A DNA stretch of 35,702 nt, taken from positions 1 to 35,702 of the forward strand of contig JAGWVB010000011.1 in NCBI GenBank assembly GCA_018971105.1. The letters run 5' to 3'. The DNA comes from Burkholderiales bacterium (GTDB lineage: Bacteria > Pseudomonadota > Gammaproteobacteria > Burkholderiales > Burkholderiaceae_C). Positions 9,090 to 18,385 of this stretch are shown here, piece after piece; the first letter of the stretch is position 1; every line of letters begins with the position of its first letter. The notes beneath the pieces are model-generated. The model did no database searches. It saw only the letters and a program-made list of their open reading frames with translations, and was not told where the DNA came from. A program made the position numbers and the translations under genes.

Positions 9090-10399
9090 TCCTCTCGGCC
9101 ATCATCGGTTGGCTGCTGGTGATGACGCTCCGCCAGCCCGTCTACGGTGCCTATCTATGGGCCTGGCTGTCGATCATGAATCCGCACCGGCTGACCTATG
9201 GATTCGCCTATTCGTTGCCTTGGGCCCAGATGACTGCGCTCGCGACCCTGGTCGCGATTGTTTTCTCGAAGAAACGCCATCCCCTGCAATTCAACGGCGG
9301 CATCGGGTTGCTGATTTCGCTCTGGCTCTGGATGACGCTGACATCGGTGCTGTCGATCAATCCGCCTGATTTGGTGTGGGAGCGCTGGATCTTCGTCAGC
9401 AAGGTCTATTTCATGCTCCTGGTCACGATTGCAATCGTGGGCGGTCGAAAGGAACTCGATACGCTCATCTGGGTCGTCGTCGGCTCGATCGGTTTCTATG
9501 CACTCAAGGGCGGACTCTTCACCATAGCCACAGGCGGCTCGTACCGGGTATGGGGCCCTGCCGGCAGCATGCTCGAGGACAACAATGCGCTGGCGGTGGC
9601 GACGCTGATGATGCTGCCGCTGCTCTATTACCTGCGCCATACCGCGACCAAGGTCTGGCTGCGACATGGATTGCTTGCGGCGATGGTGCTGTTCGGCGCT
9701 TCGGCGCTGGGATCCCAGTCGCGCGGCGCACTGCTTGCTCTGCTGGCGATGGCGTTCGTGCTGGGCCTCAAGAGCAAGGCGCCAGTGCGCTTCAGCGTTG
9801 TCATCACCCTGGCTCTGGCCTTGGGCATCAATTTCATGCCCGACAGTTGGACCCAGCGCATGGATACCATCGGTCACTACTCTGACGATGCCTCGGCAAT
9901 GGAGCGGATTTACACCTGGAACACGCTATGGAACGTGGCCAAGGACAGGCCGCTCATCGGTGCTGGTTTCCACGCTGACAATGTCGAGGTCTTCAGGCGC
10001 TACGCACCCGACGAACCGAGATTCACCCGCTTCATCGGTACGGCCTGGGTCGCCCACAGCATTTATTTCGAGGCACTTGGCGAGCAGGGATTCGTCGGCC
10101 TGGGCCTGTTCCTGGGCATGTGGTTCTGGGTCTGGCGCGCCTGCGCGCGTATGGCCAAGCAGGCCCGCAAAGTGCCCGAGTTGGCGGATTGGATGCCATT
10201 GTTGATGAGCATGTGCCAAGTTTCGATGATTGCCTATCTCGTCGGCGGCGCCTTCCTGGCGCTGATGAATCTGGATCTGCCGTTGTACCTGTTGGCCTTC
10301 GTCACGATTTGCGACCGCGAGATCCGGCGCTATCAGCAGAAGGCGAAGCCGCTGCTTCAACCCGGAAAGCTGGCTCAACCCGGAAAGGTGGCGCCGTGA
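9077..10399 (+). CDS. O-antigen ligase/polymerase-like membrane protein, exosortase A-associated (probable O-glycosylation ligase)
   Basis: A 440-residue polytopic inner-membrane protein with about ten hydrophobic segments. A periplasmic loop holds 'RMDTIGHYSDDASAMERIYTW' and 'WVAHSIYFEALGEQGFVGL', the H-x-x-Y/E-x-G-x-x-G pattern of WaaL/Wzy-type ligases and polymerases. The N terminus (MRDIVLSAI, then MNPHRLTYGFA) matches the exosortase-associated putative O-glycosylation ligase family. It should move lipid-linked glycan onto an acceptor or polymerise it on the periplasmic side. The gene overlaps its upstream neighbour by 13 bases. The last residues contain a small duplication, QPGKLAQPGKVA (see the repeat). 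A second protein of similar type starts near the window end. Confidence 0.85.
   Translation: MRDIVLSAIIGWLLVMTLRQPVYGAYLWAWLSIMNPHRLTYGFAYSLPWAQMTALATLVAIVFSKKRHPLQFNGGIGLLISLWLWMTLTSVLSINPPDLVWERWIFVSKVYFMLLVTIAIVGGRKELDTLIWVVVGSIGFYALKGGLFTIATGGSYRVWGPAGSMLEDNNALAVATLMMLPLLYYLRHTATKVWLRHGLLAAMVLFGASALGSQSRGALLALLAMAFVLGLKSKAPVRFSVVITLALALGINFMPDSWTQRMDTIGHYSDDASAMERIYTWNTLWNVAKDRPLIGAGFHADNVEVFRRYAPDEPRFTRFIGTAWVAHSIYFEALGEQGFVGLGLFLGMWFWVWRACARMAKQARKVPELADWMPLLMSMCQVSMIAYLVGGAFLALMNLDLPLYLLAFVTICDREIRRYQQKAKPLLQPGKLAQPGKVAP
10358..10393 (+). repeat. 18-base tandem duplication at the 3' end of the ligase gene
   Basis: The 12-base core caacccggaaag occurs at 10358-10369 and again at 10376-10387, a period of 18 bases, so six codons are duplicated (QPGKLA repeated). 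The second copy supplies GGAAAGG at 10382-10388, seven bases before the GTG start of the deacetylase, so the duplication also copies that gene's ribosome binding site. Confidence 0.7.
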
Positions 10400-11412
10400 G
10401 ATCTGCGGGATCGTTGGTAGGCGCGGCGAGCCGCATCGGTCTGCATGGTGTCGACGTCCTGTCGGGGCCCCGGCTTTCCATCCTGATCTTCCATCGCATT
10501 CTTCAGGCTCCCGATCCGCTGTTTCCGCTCGAATTGGACGTGACCCGGTTCGATAGACTGATGGGAGTTGTCGCCGCCGGCTTCAATGTGCTTGCGCTTG
10601 CCGATGCGGTGCGTCGGATCGAGAACAACACGCTCCCGGGGCGGGCCCTGTGCATCACCTTCGACGACGGCTATGCCGACAACCATGACCTGGCATTGCC
10701 TGTGCTGCTGCGCCACGGTCTCACCGCCTGCTTCTTCATTGCGACCGGTTTTCTCGACGGCGGCCGCATGTTCAACGACACCGTGATCGAGGCCGTGCGG
10801 CGCTCTCCGCTGGATCAAGTCGACCTGACCGAAATGGGTCTGGACCGGGCCGCGCTGACGACGCCGGCACAGCGCTCGGCGGCTATCGGCCGGCTGCTTC
10901 CGTCCATCAAGTACCTGCGCCCGGAACAGCGGCCGCAGATGTTGGAGCGTCTGGTTCGGCTCTTGCGATCAGCACCGCTCCCGGACGACCTGATGATGAC
11001 TGCGGCCCAGGTCGGCGCGATGCATCGGGCTGGAATGGAGATCGGCGCGCATACCGTTAACCATCCGATCCTGGCGCTGCTCGACGTGGAAGAGGCGGAG
11101 CGCGAAATGGCCGCCAGTCGGGATGAACTCGAGCAGATCATCGACGCACCGGTCACGCTGTTTGCATACCCCAACGGCCAGCCCGACCGCGACTATGACG
11201 CGCGTCACGCCTTGCTAGCCCGGCGCCTGGGCTACGCCGCGGCCGTCACGACCGCTCCGGGGGTCGCGGGTCCTGGAGCCGACCGATATCAACTCCCGCG
11301 TTACACGCCCTGGAACCCCTCGCCCTGGCTATGGGCGACCAAGATCGCTGCCTCGCGCACAGGGCGGCAATTCGCTACCGCAGCCGCGTCATCGCAAACC
11401 GAGCCCAATTGA
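10396..11412 (+). CDS. Polysaccharide deacetylase (NodB-type, carbohydrate esterase 4 fold)
   Basis: A 338-residue deacetylase-family protein. The metal-binding signature is visible as TFDDGYADN (Asp90/Asp91) and GAHTVNHP (His219 and His223). A third motif FAYPNG precedes the C-terminal barrel strand. Such enzymes remove N- or O-acetyl groups from glycans. A short N-terminal hydrophobic patch (SILIFHRIL) is part of the fold and not a clear signal peptide, so location is uncertain. The GTG start overlaps the ligase stop as GTGA, with GGAAAGG seven bases upstream. The region between the two motif pairs is longer than in a minimal NodB domain. Family is clear; the substrate is inferred to be the EPS of this locus. 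Confidence 0.85.
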   Translation: MRSAGSLVGAASRIGLHGVDVLSGPRLSILIFHRILQAPDPLFPLELDVTRFDRLMGVVAAGFNVLALADAVRRIENNTLPGRALCITFDDGYADNHDLALPVLLRHGLTACFFIATGFLDGGRMFNDTVIEAVRRSPLDQVDLTEMGLDRAALTTPAQRSAAIGRLLPSIKYLRPEQRPQMLERLVRLLRSAPLPDDLMMTAAQVGAMHRAGMEIGAHTVNHPILALLDVEEAEREMAASRDELEQIIDAPVTLFAYPNGQPDRDYDARHALLARRLGYAAAVTTAPGVAGPGADRYQLPRYTPWNPSPWLWATKIAASRTGRQFATAAASSQTEPN

Positions 11413-11509
11413 ATTCGATTCATGCCTGGGCTTGCTTCGCGGTGGGCGCCATGGCCGTCCGTGCGGTTAGCTGCGCGCCGAGGGCGCCTGGCTCGAGAGG
11501 ATTTTTTGC

Positions 11510-13252
11510 ATGAGTCTGCTCATCGCCCTTGTCGCCAACGGCCCTGCGGCGGGCCTGTCACCCACGATCGAGGCCGCGGCCCTGGCGAATGCTGCCAGCC
11601 GAGGCTTCATTCATCCTACGCGCCTGGAATGGCCGGGTGGGCATGCGCTGTGGTTTGCCACACCTGCCAGCCCGCGCAGCAGCGGCGGATGCCTCGTCGA
11701 AGGTCGGCGCTTTGCGGCCTATACCGGAACCGTGCACTGGAAGGGGCTTACCGGCGAGGCCTTGCTACGCCGACTGCTGCGCGAATTCAGCCGCCCGCAG
11801 GACATGCCTTTGCGAGATTTTTCGGGCGGCTTCGCGATGCTGTTCAGCCAAGGCGATGAAGTCTGGCTGTTCAGCGATGCGGTAGGTCTCCAGCAGTTCT
11901 ATGCGACCTGTGCTGGTTCGGTCATCAGCAACTCGCTGTACCTCTGCCGCTCGCTGCTGCGTCGCCCGCAACTGAACCGGCTCCGGGCGCAGGAATACGT
12001 GCTGTTGGGTAGCAATCACGCCACCGAGACGCCGCTGCAGGAAATTCGCGCTCATGACGCCAGCCAGATGGTGGACTTGCGCAGCGGGGCCAGGAGCACG
12101 CTACACGCAGCAGCCGACTGGCGCGTGAATCGGTCTTTTGCGACCACCGCTGAAGCAGTGGAGACCCTGTCGTCGCTGATCGATACGGATTTCGAAGGCA
12201 TGCTTCAGGCCTTTGGCCCGCAGATCGGCATGGCACTTTCGGGCGGATTCGACTCGCGCCTGTTGCTGGCGGCTCTGCAGCGCCACGGCATCGCGCCCGA
12301 TCTCTATGTCTATGGTGCACCCGACGACGACGATGTGCGTATCGCTGCGGCCAAGGCTTCCGAACTGGGGATGCCAATCGCCTGCATCGACAAACGCCAG
12401 ATCAATAGCGCCCGGCCACCCATCGACCGCCCGCTTATCGCGGGCAATCTGGCCTTTTTCGATGGACTGCCGGTCGATGGGGTCTTCGATCGCGGTGCCG
12501 ATCAGATTACGCGGCAATTGCAGATGACCGGCGGAAGGTTGAATCTCAACGGCGGCGGTGGCGAAATCCTGCGCAACTTCTTCTACCTTCCCGATCGCGC
12601 CTACAGTGCGACCGAGCTCGTGGGTGCCTTCTACTCGAACTGGATGCCGCGAGCGGTGCCAGATTCCGACGAACGCCGAGAACTTCATGAAGCGACTGCC
12701 GACGGGATCCTTGGTGAACTCGGTTTCGAATCTGGAACATTGCGGACGCGGGCCCGCAAGCTGCCGCGCGTCGATGTCGAACTGGTGTACACGCTGTTCC
12801 GGCTGCGCTGGTGGATGGCCCGCAACAACACCATCGCCACTCTCCACGGCGCGTTCATGACGCCACTCGCGCATCCCCGGTTGATCGAGTTGGCGGCCCA
12901 AGTCCCATTGGCCTGGAAGACCGATGGCGATCTCGAAGCCGCGGTCATCACGCGTCTCGCACCAGCCGTCGCGCGCGGACCCAGCAACTACGGTTTCGAT
13001 TTCAGCCGGGGGCCCGGGGCAGCTCACCGGCGCTACATGAACGCAACGCTGGTCCGTCCGATCATGATTCGACGTGCCTCGGCCCGCTTGCGTCGGCTGT
13101 TGGGACGCAACCCGAGCATTCCGTCGCCTGCCGAATGGCAACGGGCCTTCCCCTTGCCCGCGGTGGATTGGATCGACGTTCGCTACCTCACCGACAGCGG
13201 CCAATGGAACCGGCTGCTGACGTTGTGTGCACTGCTCGATGATGGACTTTGA
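11510..13252 (+). CDS. Asparagine synthase-like protein without the N-terminal Cys2
   Basis: A 580-residue AsnB-related protein, the last gene of the left + strand run. The N-terminal domain keeps the glutaminase-like strand order (DFSGGFAMLFSQGDEVWLFSDAVG) but starts MSLLIA, so the catalytic Cys is absent and glutamine hydrolysis is unlikely. The synthetase domain keeps the ATP-pyrophosphatase loop as LSGGFDSRLL (Ser244 to Arg250). The canonical GDGGDE segment is replaced by LNGGGGEILRNFF. Such proteins could use free ammonia, take ammonia from a partner, or catalyse another adenylation-dependent ligation. The ATG has GAGAGGA eight bases upstream. It follows the deacetylase by 97 bases in which no clear promoter was seen, and runs convergently into cysNC. 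Confidence 0.75.
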   Translation: MSLLIALVANGPAAGLSPTIEAAALANAASRGFIHPTRLEWPGGHALWFATPASPRSSGGCLVEGRRFAAYTGTVHWKGLTGEALLRRLLREFSRPQDMPLRDFSGGFAMLFSQGDEVWLFSDAVGLQQFYATCAGSVISNSLYLCRSLLRRPQLNRLRAQEYVLLGSNHATETPLQEIRAHDASQMVDLRSGARSTLHAAADWRVNRSFATTAEAVETLSSLIDTDFEGMLQAFGPQIGMALSGGFDSRLLLAALQRHGIAPDLYVYGAPDDDDVRIAAAKASELGMPIACIDKRQINSARPPIDRPLIAGNLAFFDGLPVDGVFDRGADQITRQLQMTGGRLNLNGGGGEILRNFFYLPDRAYSATELVGAFYSNWMPRAVPDSDERRELHEATADGILGELGFESGTLRTRARKLPRVDVELVYTLFRLRWWMARNNTIATLHGAFMTPLAHPRLIELAAQVPLAWKTDGDLEAAVITRLAPAVARGPSNYGFDFSRGPGAAHRRYMNATLVRPIMIRRASARLRRLLGRNPSIPSPAEWQRAFPLPAVDWIDVRYLTDSGQWNRLLTLCALLDDGL

Positions 13253-13322
13253 GGGGCAGATTTACCGGCGCCAACCCAATTCTGACCCGCCAGCGATCCG
13301 CCTACGCTCTGATTCAACAGCC

Positions 13323-15236
13323 TCAACCGTCACCGAGCACCCTCGCCACCACCAGCGCCGCCGCCTCCTCGGGCGTCAGCGTCGTCGTGTCGAGCCGGAT
13401 CTCGGGCACCGGCGGCGGCTCGTAGCGGCTGTCGACGCCGGTGAAGTTCTTCAGCTGGCCGGCGCGGGCCTTCCTGTACAGGCCCTTCACGTCGCGCTGC
13501 TCGGCCAGCGCCAGCGGCGTGTCGACATGGACCTCGATGAACTCGCCCTCGGCCACCATGCGCCGCACCATCTCGCGCTCGGAGCGGAACGGGCTGATGA
13601 AGGCCGTGAGCACGATCAGCCCGGCGTCGGTCATCAGCTTGGCGACCTCGCCCACGCGGCGGATGTTCTCCACGCGGTCGACGTCGGTGAAGCCGAGGTC
13701 CTTGTTCAGGCCATGCCGCACGTTGTCGCCGTCGAGCAAGAAGCAATGCTTGCCCAGCGCGTACAGCTGCTTGGCGACGAGGTTGGCGATGGTCGACTTG
13801 CCGGCGCCGCTCAGGCCGGTGAACCAGACGATGCGCGCACGCTGGTGCTTCTGCGCCGCGAGCTGCTCGCGCCCGATCTCCAGCGCCTGCCAATGGATGT
13901 TGTGGCTGCGCCGGAGCGCGAAATGCAGCATCCCGGCGCCCACGGTCGCATGGCTCATGCGGTCGATGACGATGAAGCCGCCCAGGTCGTGGTTCTCGGC
14001 GTAGGGCGCGAAAGGCACGGCGCGGTCCAGCGCCAGGTTGCAGACCCCGATCGCGTTCAGCCCCAGCGTCTTGCCGGCCACATGCTCGAGCGTGTTGACG
14101 TTGACCTGGTACTTCTCGGCCGTGACGGTGGCGGCGACGGTGGTGGCGCCGATCTTCAGCAGGTAGGGCCGGCCGGGCAGCATCGGCTCGTCGGCCATCC
14201 ACACCAGCGTGGCCTCGAACTGGTCGGCGACCTCGAGCGGCACCGCGGCCGCCGTGATGACGTCGCCGCGCGAGCAGTCGACCTCGTCGGCCAGGCACAG
14301 CGTCACCGACAGGCCGGCGACGGCGCGCGGCAGGTCGCCGTCCAGCGTCACGATGCGGCTCACGGTCGACGTGCGGCCCGAAGGCAGCACGCGCACGGCG
14401 TCGCCGACGGCGACGCAGCCGCTGTTGATGAAACCCGAGAAACCGCGGAAATCGAGGTCGGGCCGGTTCACCCATTGCACCGCCATGCGCAGCGGCGCGC
14501 GCGCCAGCGCCTCCTCGTCCAGCGCCACCGTCTCCAGATGCTCGATCAGCGAGGGGCCGCGGTACCAGGGCATGTTCGGCGAGGCCGCGGTGATGTTGTC
14601 GCCCTTGAAGCCCGAGATCGGCATGGCGACGAAATCGGCGATGCCCAGGCCGGTGGCGAAGGCGCGGTAGTCGGCGACGATCTCGTCGTAGCGGGCCTGG
14701 CTGTAGCCGACCAGGTCCATCTTGTTGACGGCGAGCACGACGTTGCGGATGCCGATCAGGTGCACCAGGTAGCTGTGGCGCCGCGTCTGCGTCAGCACGC
14801 CCTTGCGCGCGTCGATCAGGATCACCGCGAGGTCGGCCGTCGACGCGCCGGTGACCATGTTGCGCGTGTACTGCTCGTGGCCGGGCGTGTCGGCGACGAT
14901 GAACTTGCGCTTGTCGGTGGCGAAGAATCGGTAGGCGACATCGATCGTGATGCCCTGTTCGCGCTCGGCCGCCAGGCCGTCCACGAGCAGCGCGAAATCG
15001 ATCTCCTGGCCCTGCGTGCCGACGCGCTTGCTGTCGGCGACGAGCGCGGCGAGCTGGTCCTCGAAGATCATCTTCGAGTCGTAGAGCAGGCGCCCGATCA
15101 GGGTCGACTTGCCGTCGTCGACCGAGCCGCAGGTGATGAAGCGCAGCAGCGACTTGTGCTGGTGGCGGTCGAGGTAGGCGCCGATGTCCTCGGCGATGAG
15201 CGCGTCGGCGCGGTAGGAGCTCGCGTCCGGTTGCAT
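13323..15236 (-). CDS. cysNC: Bifunctional sulfate adenylyltransferase subunit 1/adenylylsulfate kinase
   Basis: A 637-residue CysN-CysC fusion (NodQ type). Residues 1-460 are the EF-Tu-like GTPase: P-loop GSVDDGKST (37-45), DTPGHEQY, and NKMD for guanine recognition. From about residue 465 comes APS kinase, with P-loop [19 protein letters not shown] and FISPFRSER. With CysD it turns sulfate and ATP into APS using GTP energy, and the kinase part phosphorylates APS to PAPS. The ATG overlaps the cysD stop as TGATG. It is the last gene of the long - strand run. Because the kinase makes PAPS and the same run encodes a sulfotransferase, polysaccharide sulfation is the likely purpose; general assimilation is the alternative. 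Confidence 0.95.
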   Translation of the reverse strand: MQPDASSYRADALIAEDIGAYLDRHQHKSLLRFITCGSVDDGKSTLIGRLLYDSKMIFEDQLAALVADSKRVGTQGQEIDFALLVDGLAAEREQGITIDVAYRFFATDKRKFIVADTPGHEQYTRNMVTGASTADLAVILIDARKGVLTQTRRHSYLVHLIGIRNVVLAVNKMDLVGYSQARYDEIVADYRAFATGLGIADFVAMPISGFKGDNITAASPNMPWYRGPSLIEHLETVALDEEALARAPLRMAVQWVNRPDLDFRGFSGFINSGCVAVGDAVRVLPSGRTSTVSRIVTLDGDLPRAVAGLSVTLCLADEVDCSRGDVITAAAVPLEVADQFEATLVWMADEPMLPGRPYLLKIGATTVAATVTAEKYQVNVNTLEHVAGKTLGLNAIGVCNLALDRAVPFAPYAENHDLGGFIVIDRMSHATVGAGMLHFALRRSHNIHWQALEIGREQLAAQKHQRARIVWFTGLSGAGKSTIANLVAKQLYALGKHCFLLDGDNVRHGLNKDLGFTDVDRVENIRRVGEVAKLMTDAGLIVLTAFISPFRSEREMVRRMVAEGEFIEVHVDTPLALAEQRDVKGLYRKARAGQLKNFTGVDSRYEPPPVPEIRLDTTTLTPEEAAALVVARVLGDG

Positions 15237-16132
15237 CAGAAATAGCCCTCCTGCTTCTTCTTTTCCATCGAGGCCGACTGGTCCTGGTCGATCGCGCGGC
15301 CCTGGCGTTCGGATGTCGTCGTCAGCAGCATCTCCTGGATCACCTCGGGCAGGGTCGCGGCGCGGCTCTCCACGGCGCCGGTGAGCGGGTAGCAGCCCAG
15401 CGTGCGGAAGCGGATCGACTTCAGCACCGGTGCCTCGCCCGGGCGCAGCGGGAAGCGCTCGTCGTCGACCATCAGCGTCAGCCCGTCGCGCACGACGGTG
15501 GGGCGCATGGCGGCGAAGTACAGCGGCACGATGGGGATGTTCTCGAGGTGGATGTACTGCCAGATATCGAGCTCGGTCCAGTTCGAGATCGGGAACACGC
15601 GCACGCTCTCGCCCTTGGCCTTGCGCGCGTTGTAGAGCTTCCAGAGCTCGGGGCGCTGGTTCTTCGGGTCCCAGCGGTGGCTGGTGGAGCGGAAGGAGAA
15701 GATGCGCTCCTTGGCGCGCGACTTCTCCTCGTCGCGGCGACCGCCGCCGAAGGCGGCATCGAAGCCGTGCTGGTCCAGCGCCTGCTTCAGCCCCTCGGTC
15801 TTCCACAGGTCGGTGTGCAGCGAGCCGTGGTCGAAGGGGTTGATGCCGCGCGCCAGGGCCTCGGGGTTGCGATGCACGAGCAGTTCCATCCCGCTCTCGC
15901 GCGCGACGCGGTCGCGCATCTCGTACATGGCCTTGAACTTCCAGGTCGTGTCGACATGCAGCATCGGGAACGGCGGCCGGCTCGGATAGAAGGCCTTGCG
16001 CGCCAGTTGCAGCATCACGGCCGAGTCCTTGCCGATCGAGTACAGCAGGACCGGCTTCTCGCACTCGGCGGCGACCTCGCGGAAGATGTGGATGCTCTCG
16101 GCTTCGAGACGTTGCAGGTGGGTCAGCGCCAT
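15236..16132 (-). CDS. cysD: Sulfate adenylyltransferase subunit 2
   Basis: A 298-residue catalytic ATP sulfurylase subunit that partners CysN. The N terminus [20 protein letters not shown] is the canonical CysD opening and sets the start at 16132; the longer open frame upstream is Pro/Arg-rich and overlaps the acyltransferase. The ATP-pyrophosphatase loop is [10 protein letters not shown]. Further family blocks are [25 protein letters not shown] and the C-terminal [12 protein letters not shown] with a basic tail KKKQEGYF. The gap of 91 bases to the upstream acyltransferase shows no convincing promoter (TACGAT-like -10 without a -35). There is no strong Shine-Dalgarno before this ATG, so it may depend on read-through from the operon. 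Confidence 0.95.
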   Translation of the reverse strand: MALTHLQRLEAESIHIFREVAAECEKPVLLYSIGKDSAVMLQLARKAFYPSRPPFPMLHVDTTWKFKAMYEMRDRVARESGMELLVHRNPEALARGINPFDHGSLHTDLWKTEGLKQALDQHGFDAAFGGGRRDEEKSRAKERIFSFRSTSHRWDPKNQRPELWKLYNARKAKGESVRVFPISNWTELDIWQYIHLENIPIVPLYFAAMRPTVVRDGLTLMVDDERFPLRPGEAPVLKSIRFRTLGCYPLTGAVESRAATLPEVIQEMLLTTTSERQGRAIDQDQSASMEKKKQEGYF

Positions 16133-16223
16133 GGGTGCGGTTCGGGTGAGCGAGGGTCGACCGGGGATCGTAGCGTCCGGGCGCGATAGCATGCGCTGCG
16201 GCGCGCACCGGAGATCGGGAATT

Positions 16224-17309
16224 TCAGGCAGTTCCGGACGAACTGGCTCGCGCAAACAAGCGGCGCTGCAGGAAGGTCCGCGACGGTTGCTCGATCCAAC
16301 GATAGGTGAGCCACGCAAATGGCAGCACCGCCAGCGACGCTACGAACGCAAACAGGAGCGCTCCGGCCATGTTCAGCGGCGCGGGGTGCAGCGTGACGAG
16401 GATCAGCGTCGCGATCGGGCGGAACGCGTTGTGAATCAGATAGAGCGAATACGAGATCTGTCCGAGCAGGTGCAGCGCCGGGTGGCTGAGCAGGGTCGCG
16501 ACGCGGCCGCGATTGCACGAGACGGCACCGACGACGAGCGGAAACGAGAGCGCGATGAAGAGGTCGATGCGCAGCAGCAGCAGCAGCACGCTCGCCGCCA
16601 GCAAGGCCGCGGTGACCCGGTCACCGCCGAGCCGTTGCGCCCACGACTGGTCGCCGGTCCAGCGATACACGAGCATGCCTAGCGTGAATTCGGAAAAGCA
16701 GCGCATCGCCCCGCCCACCGGGTCGTCCGCAGCCAGTCCCAGTCTCGGCGACGCCAGTGCGATCTTCAGCAGCAGCGCCAATGCCGCCAACAGCGCCAGG
16801 CCGACGACGACGCGCCGTCGGCTGAAGACGGCATAGATGAGCAACGGGAAGGTGACGTAGGCCATCAATTCGGCGCTGACCGACCAGGATGGGGCGTTCA
16901 TGTTGTGGCCCAGTCCTAGCCCTTGGAGCATCAACAGGTTGGTGACAATGTCGATGGGGTAGCGCAGTTCACCGAAGAACATATTCGTGCCGGTCGCGCC
17001 GATGCTGAGCCAGCCCGCCAGGAGCAAGGCGAGCGTGATGAATGCGTTCAGAGGCAGCAGTCGGATAGCCCGTCGCTGAAGGAACGGGCCATAAGCGCTC
17101 CAACCGCCCTGCTTGAACTTGCTCAGGTACGTGTAGCACATGATGTAGCCGCTGAGCACGAAGAAAAAATCCACCGCCAGATAGCCGTGAGGGACGAGCG
17201 AGGGTATGACCGAGGGGCAATGATCCTGGGCCGTCCTGGAGAAATGCTGCATCACGACCGCCAGCGCCGCGATGCCCCGAAGCGAGGTCAAGGCCTTGAT
17301 TTCTTTCAT
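16224..17309 (-). CDS. Acyltransferase family 3 membrane protein (OafA-like)
   Basis: A 361-residue polytopic inner-membrane acyltransferase. The opening [22 protein letters not shown] carries the Arg and His of the R-x10-H motif in the first helix, and [12 protein letters not shown] follows in the second. About ten hydrophobic segments are visible. These proteins pass acyl groups, usually acetyl, from cytoplasmic donors to sugars on the periplasmic side. The start at 17309 is chosen because family homology begins there and because it overlaps the upstream stop as ATGA; the open frame extends further but is not membrane-like. A run of five CAG units at about 16572-16586 encodes consecutive Leu residues. 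Likely O-acylation of the EPS is inferred from context. Confidence 0.88.
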   Translation of the reverse strand: MKEIKALTSLRGIAALAVVMQHFSRTAQDHCPSVIPSLVPHGYLAVDFFFVLSGYIMCYTYLSKFKQGGWSAYGPFLQRRAIRLLPLNAFITLALLLAGWLSIGATGTNMFFGELRYPIDIVTNLLMLQGLGLGHNMNAPSWSVSAELMAYVTFPLLIYAVFSRRRVVVGLALLAALALLLKIALASPRLGLAADDPVGGAMRCFSEFTLGMLVYRWTGDQSWAQRLGGDRVTAALLAASVLLLLLRIDLFIALSFPLVVGAVSCNRGRVATLLSHPALHLLGQISYSLYLIHNAFRPIATLILVTLHPAPLNMAGALLFAFVASLAVLPFAWLTYRWIEQPSRTFLQRRLFARASSSGTA

Positions 17310-18361
17310 GTGCGCGGCACCTTGGGACGGATTTTGTTGCGTATCTGGTTTACTCGGCGATCGATCAACGCGATCGATGCGTAGGACCAGGCGAAGACGA
17401 TCAGCAGCGCGAGCAAGAAGACCTGCGCGCCAGGCTTGTTCATGCCGAATGTCGGTTTGGGAAAGAGAAAGTACGACGCCATCAGACCAGCTTGCCAATG
17501 GCTGAGGTAAATCGGGTAGCTGAAATCCCCGAACCACTTATCGACCGCCTTGCTGCAGAATTCATGACCGCGGTGGAAGAGCACGACAACGGCCACCGCC
17601 GAAAGCACTAGATTCAGGTACTTGCCGGTGTCCACGACGAAGGGCGAGGAATTGACCTTGTGTCGCATCGAATAGACGGCAAATAATGCCGCGTTCGACG
17701 CCAGCGCGCCGAGTACCGCGGCGGGTGAGATCGCTGTGCCAACGCCGAGCCGGCGCTGAACATCACCCTTGACGAAATAGAGCAGGGCGCCGAGCGCGAA
17801 CGGCAACGAGGCGGCGGGGATGTTGGCGTAACGATAGGATTCGCCTTGCCCGTCGATATAGCTCCAGGCTAGATAGACCAGGCTCGCCCCGAGCCAGCCG
17901 AAAGTCCGATTGCGCGTGCGCGACAGGCCCAGGCCGATGCAGATGTAGAAGAAAATCTCGACCGTTAGCGCCCATGTCGGGGGTGATAGACGCGGGTCGA
18001 CCGTATAGGGGAACCGCGCCGGGAAGATCATCGTCAGATTGAACACAATCGAAGAGATCCGGTGCGGGATCTGCATTGTGTCCTTATATGCATAGGCGTA
18101 GGCGCTCGAGGCGATCAGAATGACCGCGATCGAGAACAGCGCCGCCGCCCAATACATCGGGTAAAGTCGGAAGAATCGGTTCGCTGCGTATCGCTTGATT
18201 CCCTGAAGGTCGTAGCCGTAAGTCTCGTGCATGATCGTCGTCATCAGGAAGCCGCTGAGGACGAAAAACGAGAACACCGCGTAGGTGCCGATGACCGGAA
18301 TCCCGAGCAGATGGAAGGCCATCACGCTGATGGCGAGGATCGTTCTGTAGAAGCCGAACAT
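17306..18361 (-). CDS. Acyltransferase family 3 membrane protein
   Basis: A 351-residue second acyltransferase-3 protein directly upstream in the same operon. The opening 'FGFYRTILAISVMAFHLLG' has the Arg and His in helix one; FSFFVLSGFLMTT follows in helix two and NRFFRLYPMYW lies after it. About ten hydrophobic segments are seen. It is clearly diverged from its neighbour, so this is not a recent duplication and it may use a different position or acyl group. The stop overlaps the next start as ATGA. GC content is lower than in the flanking cysD or exosortase-associated genes (one hand-counted line near 17461 is about 52%), hinting at a separate origin. Twenty-four bases separate it from the GT2 gene upstream. 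Confidence 0.87.
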   Translation of the reverse strand: MFGFYRTILAISVMAFHLLGIPVIGTYAVFSFFVLSGFLMTTIMHETYGYDLQGIKRYAANRFFRLYPMYWAAALFSIAVILIASSAYAYAYKDTMQIPHRISSIVFNLTMIFPARFPYTVDPRLSPPTWALTVEIFFYICIGLGLSRTRNRTFGWLGASLVYLAWSYIDGQGESYRYANIPAASLPFALGALLYFVKGDVQRRLGVGTAISPAAVLGALASNAALFAVYSMRHKVNSSPFVVDTGKYLNLVLSAVAVVVLFHRGHEFCSKAVDKWFGDFSYPIYLSHWQAGLMASYFLFPKPTFGMNKPGAQVFLLALLIVFAWSYASIALIDRRVNQIRNKIRPKVPRT

Positions 18362-18385
18362 GCGAGCCCTTATGTGTTCGAAGAC

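Noticed and set aside
13253-13322. Bidirectional terminator between the two convergent operons
   Set aside because: No stable hairpin followed by T or A run could be seen in the 70 bases.
13327-15245. A 672-codon + strand open frame opposite cysNC, and other long antisense frames (for example 3183-5186, 4820-6517, 7530-9038)
   Set aside because: They are Arg/Ala/His-rich shadows opposite genes with clear family motifs, a normal effect of high GC third positions.
16572-16589. Run of CAG units as a phase-variable repeat
   Set aside because: A three-base unit cannot switch the frame, and it simply encodes Leu residues in a membrane helix.
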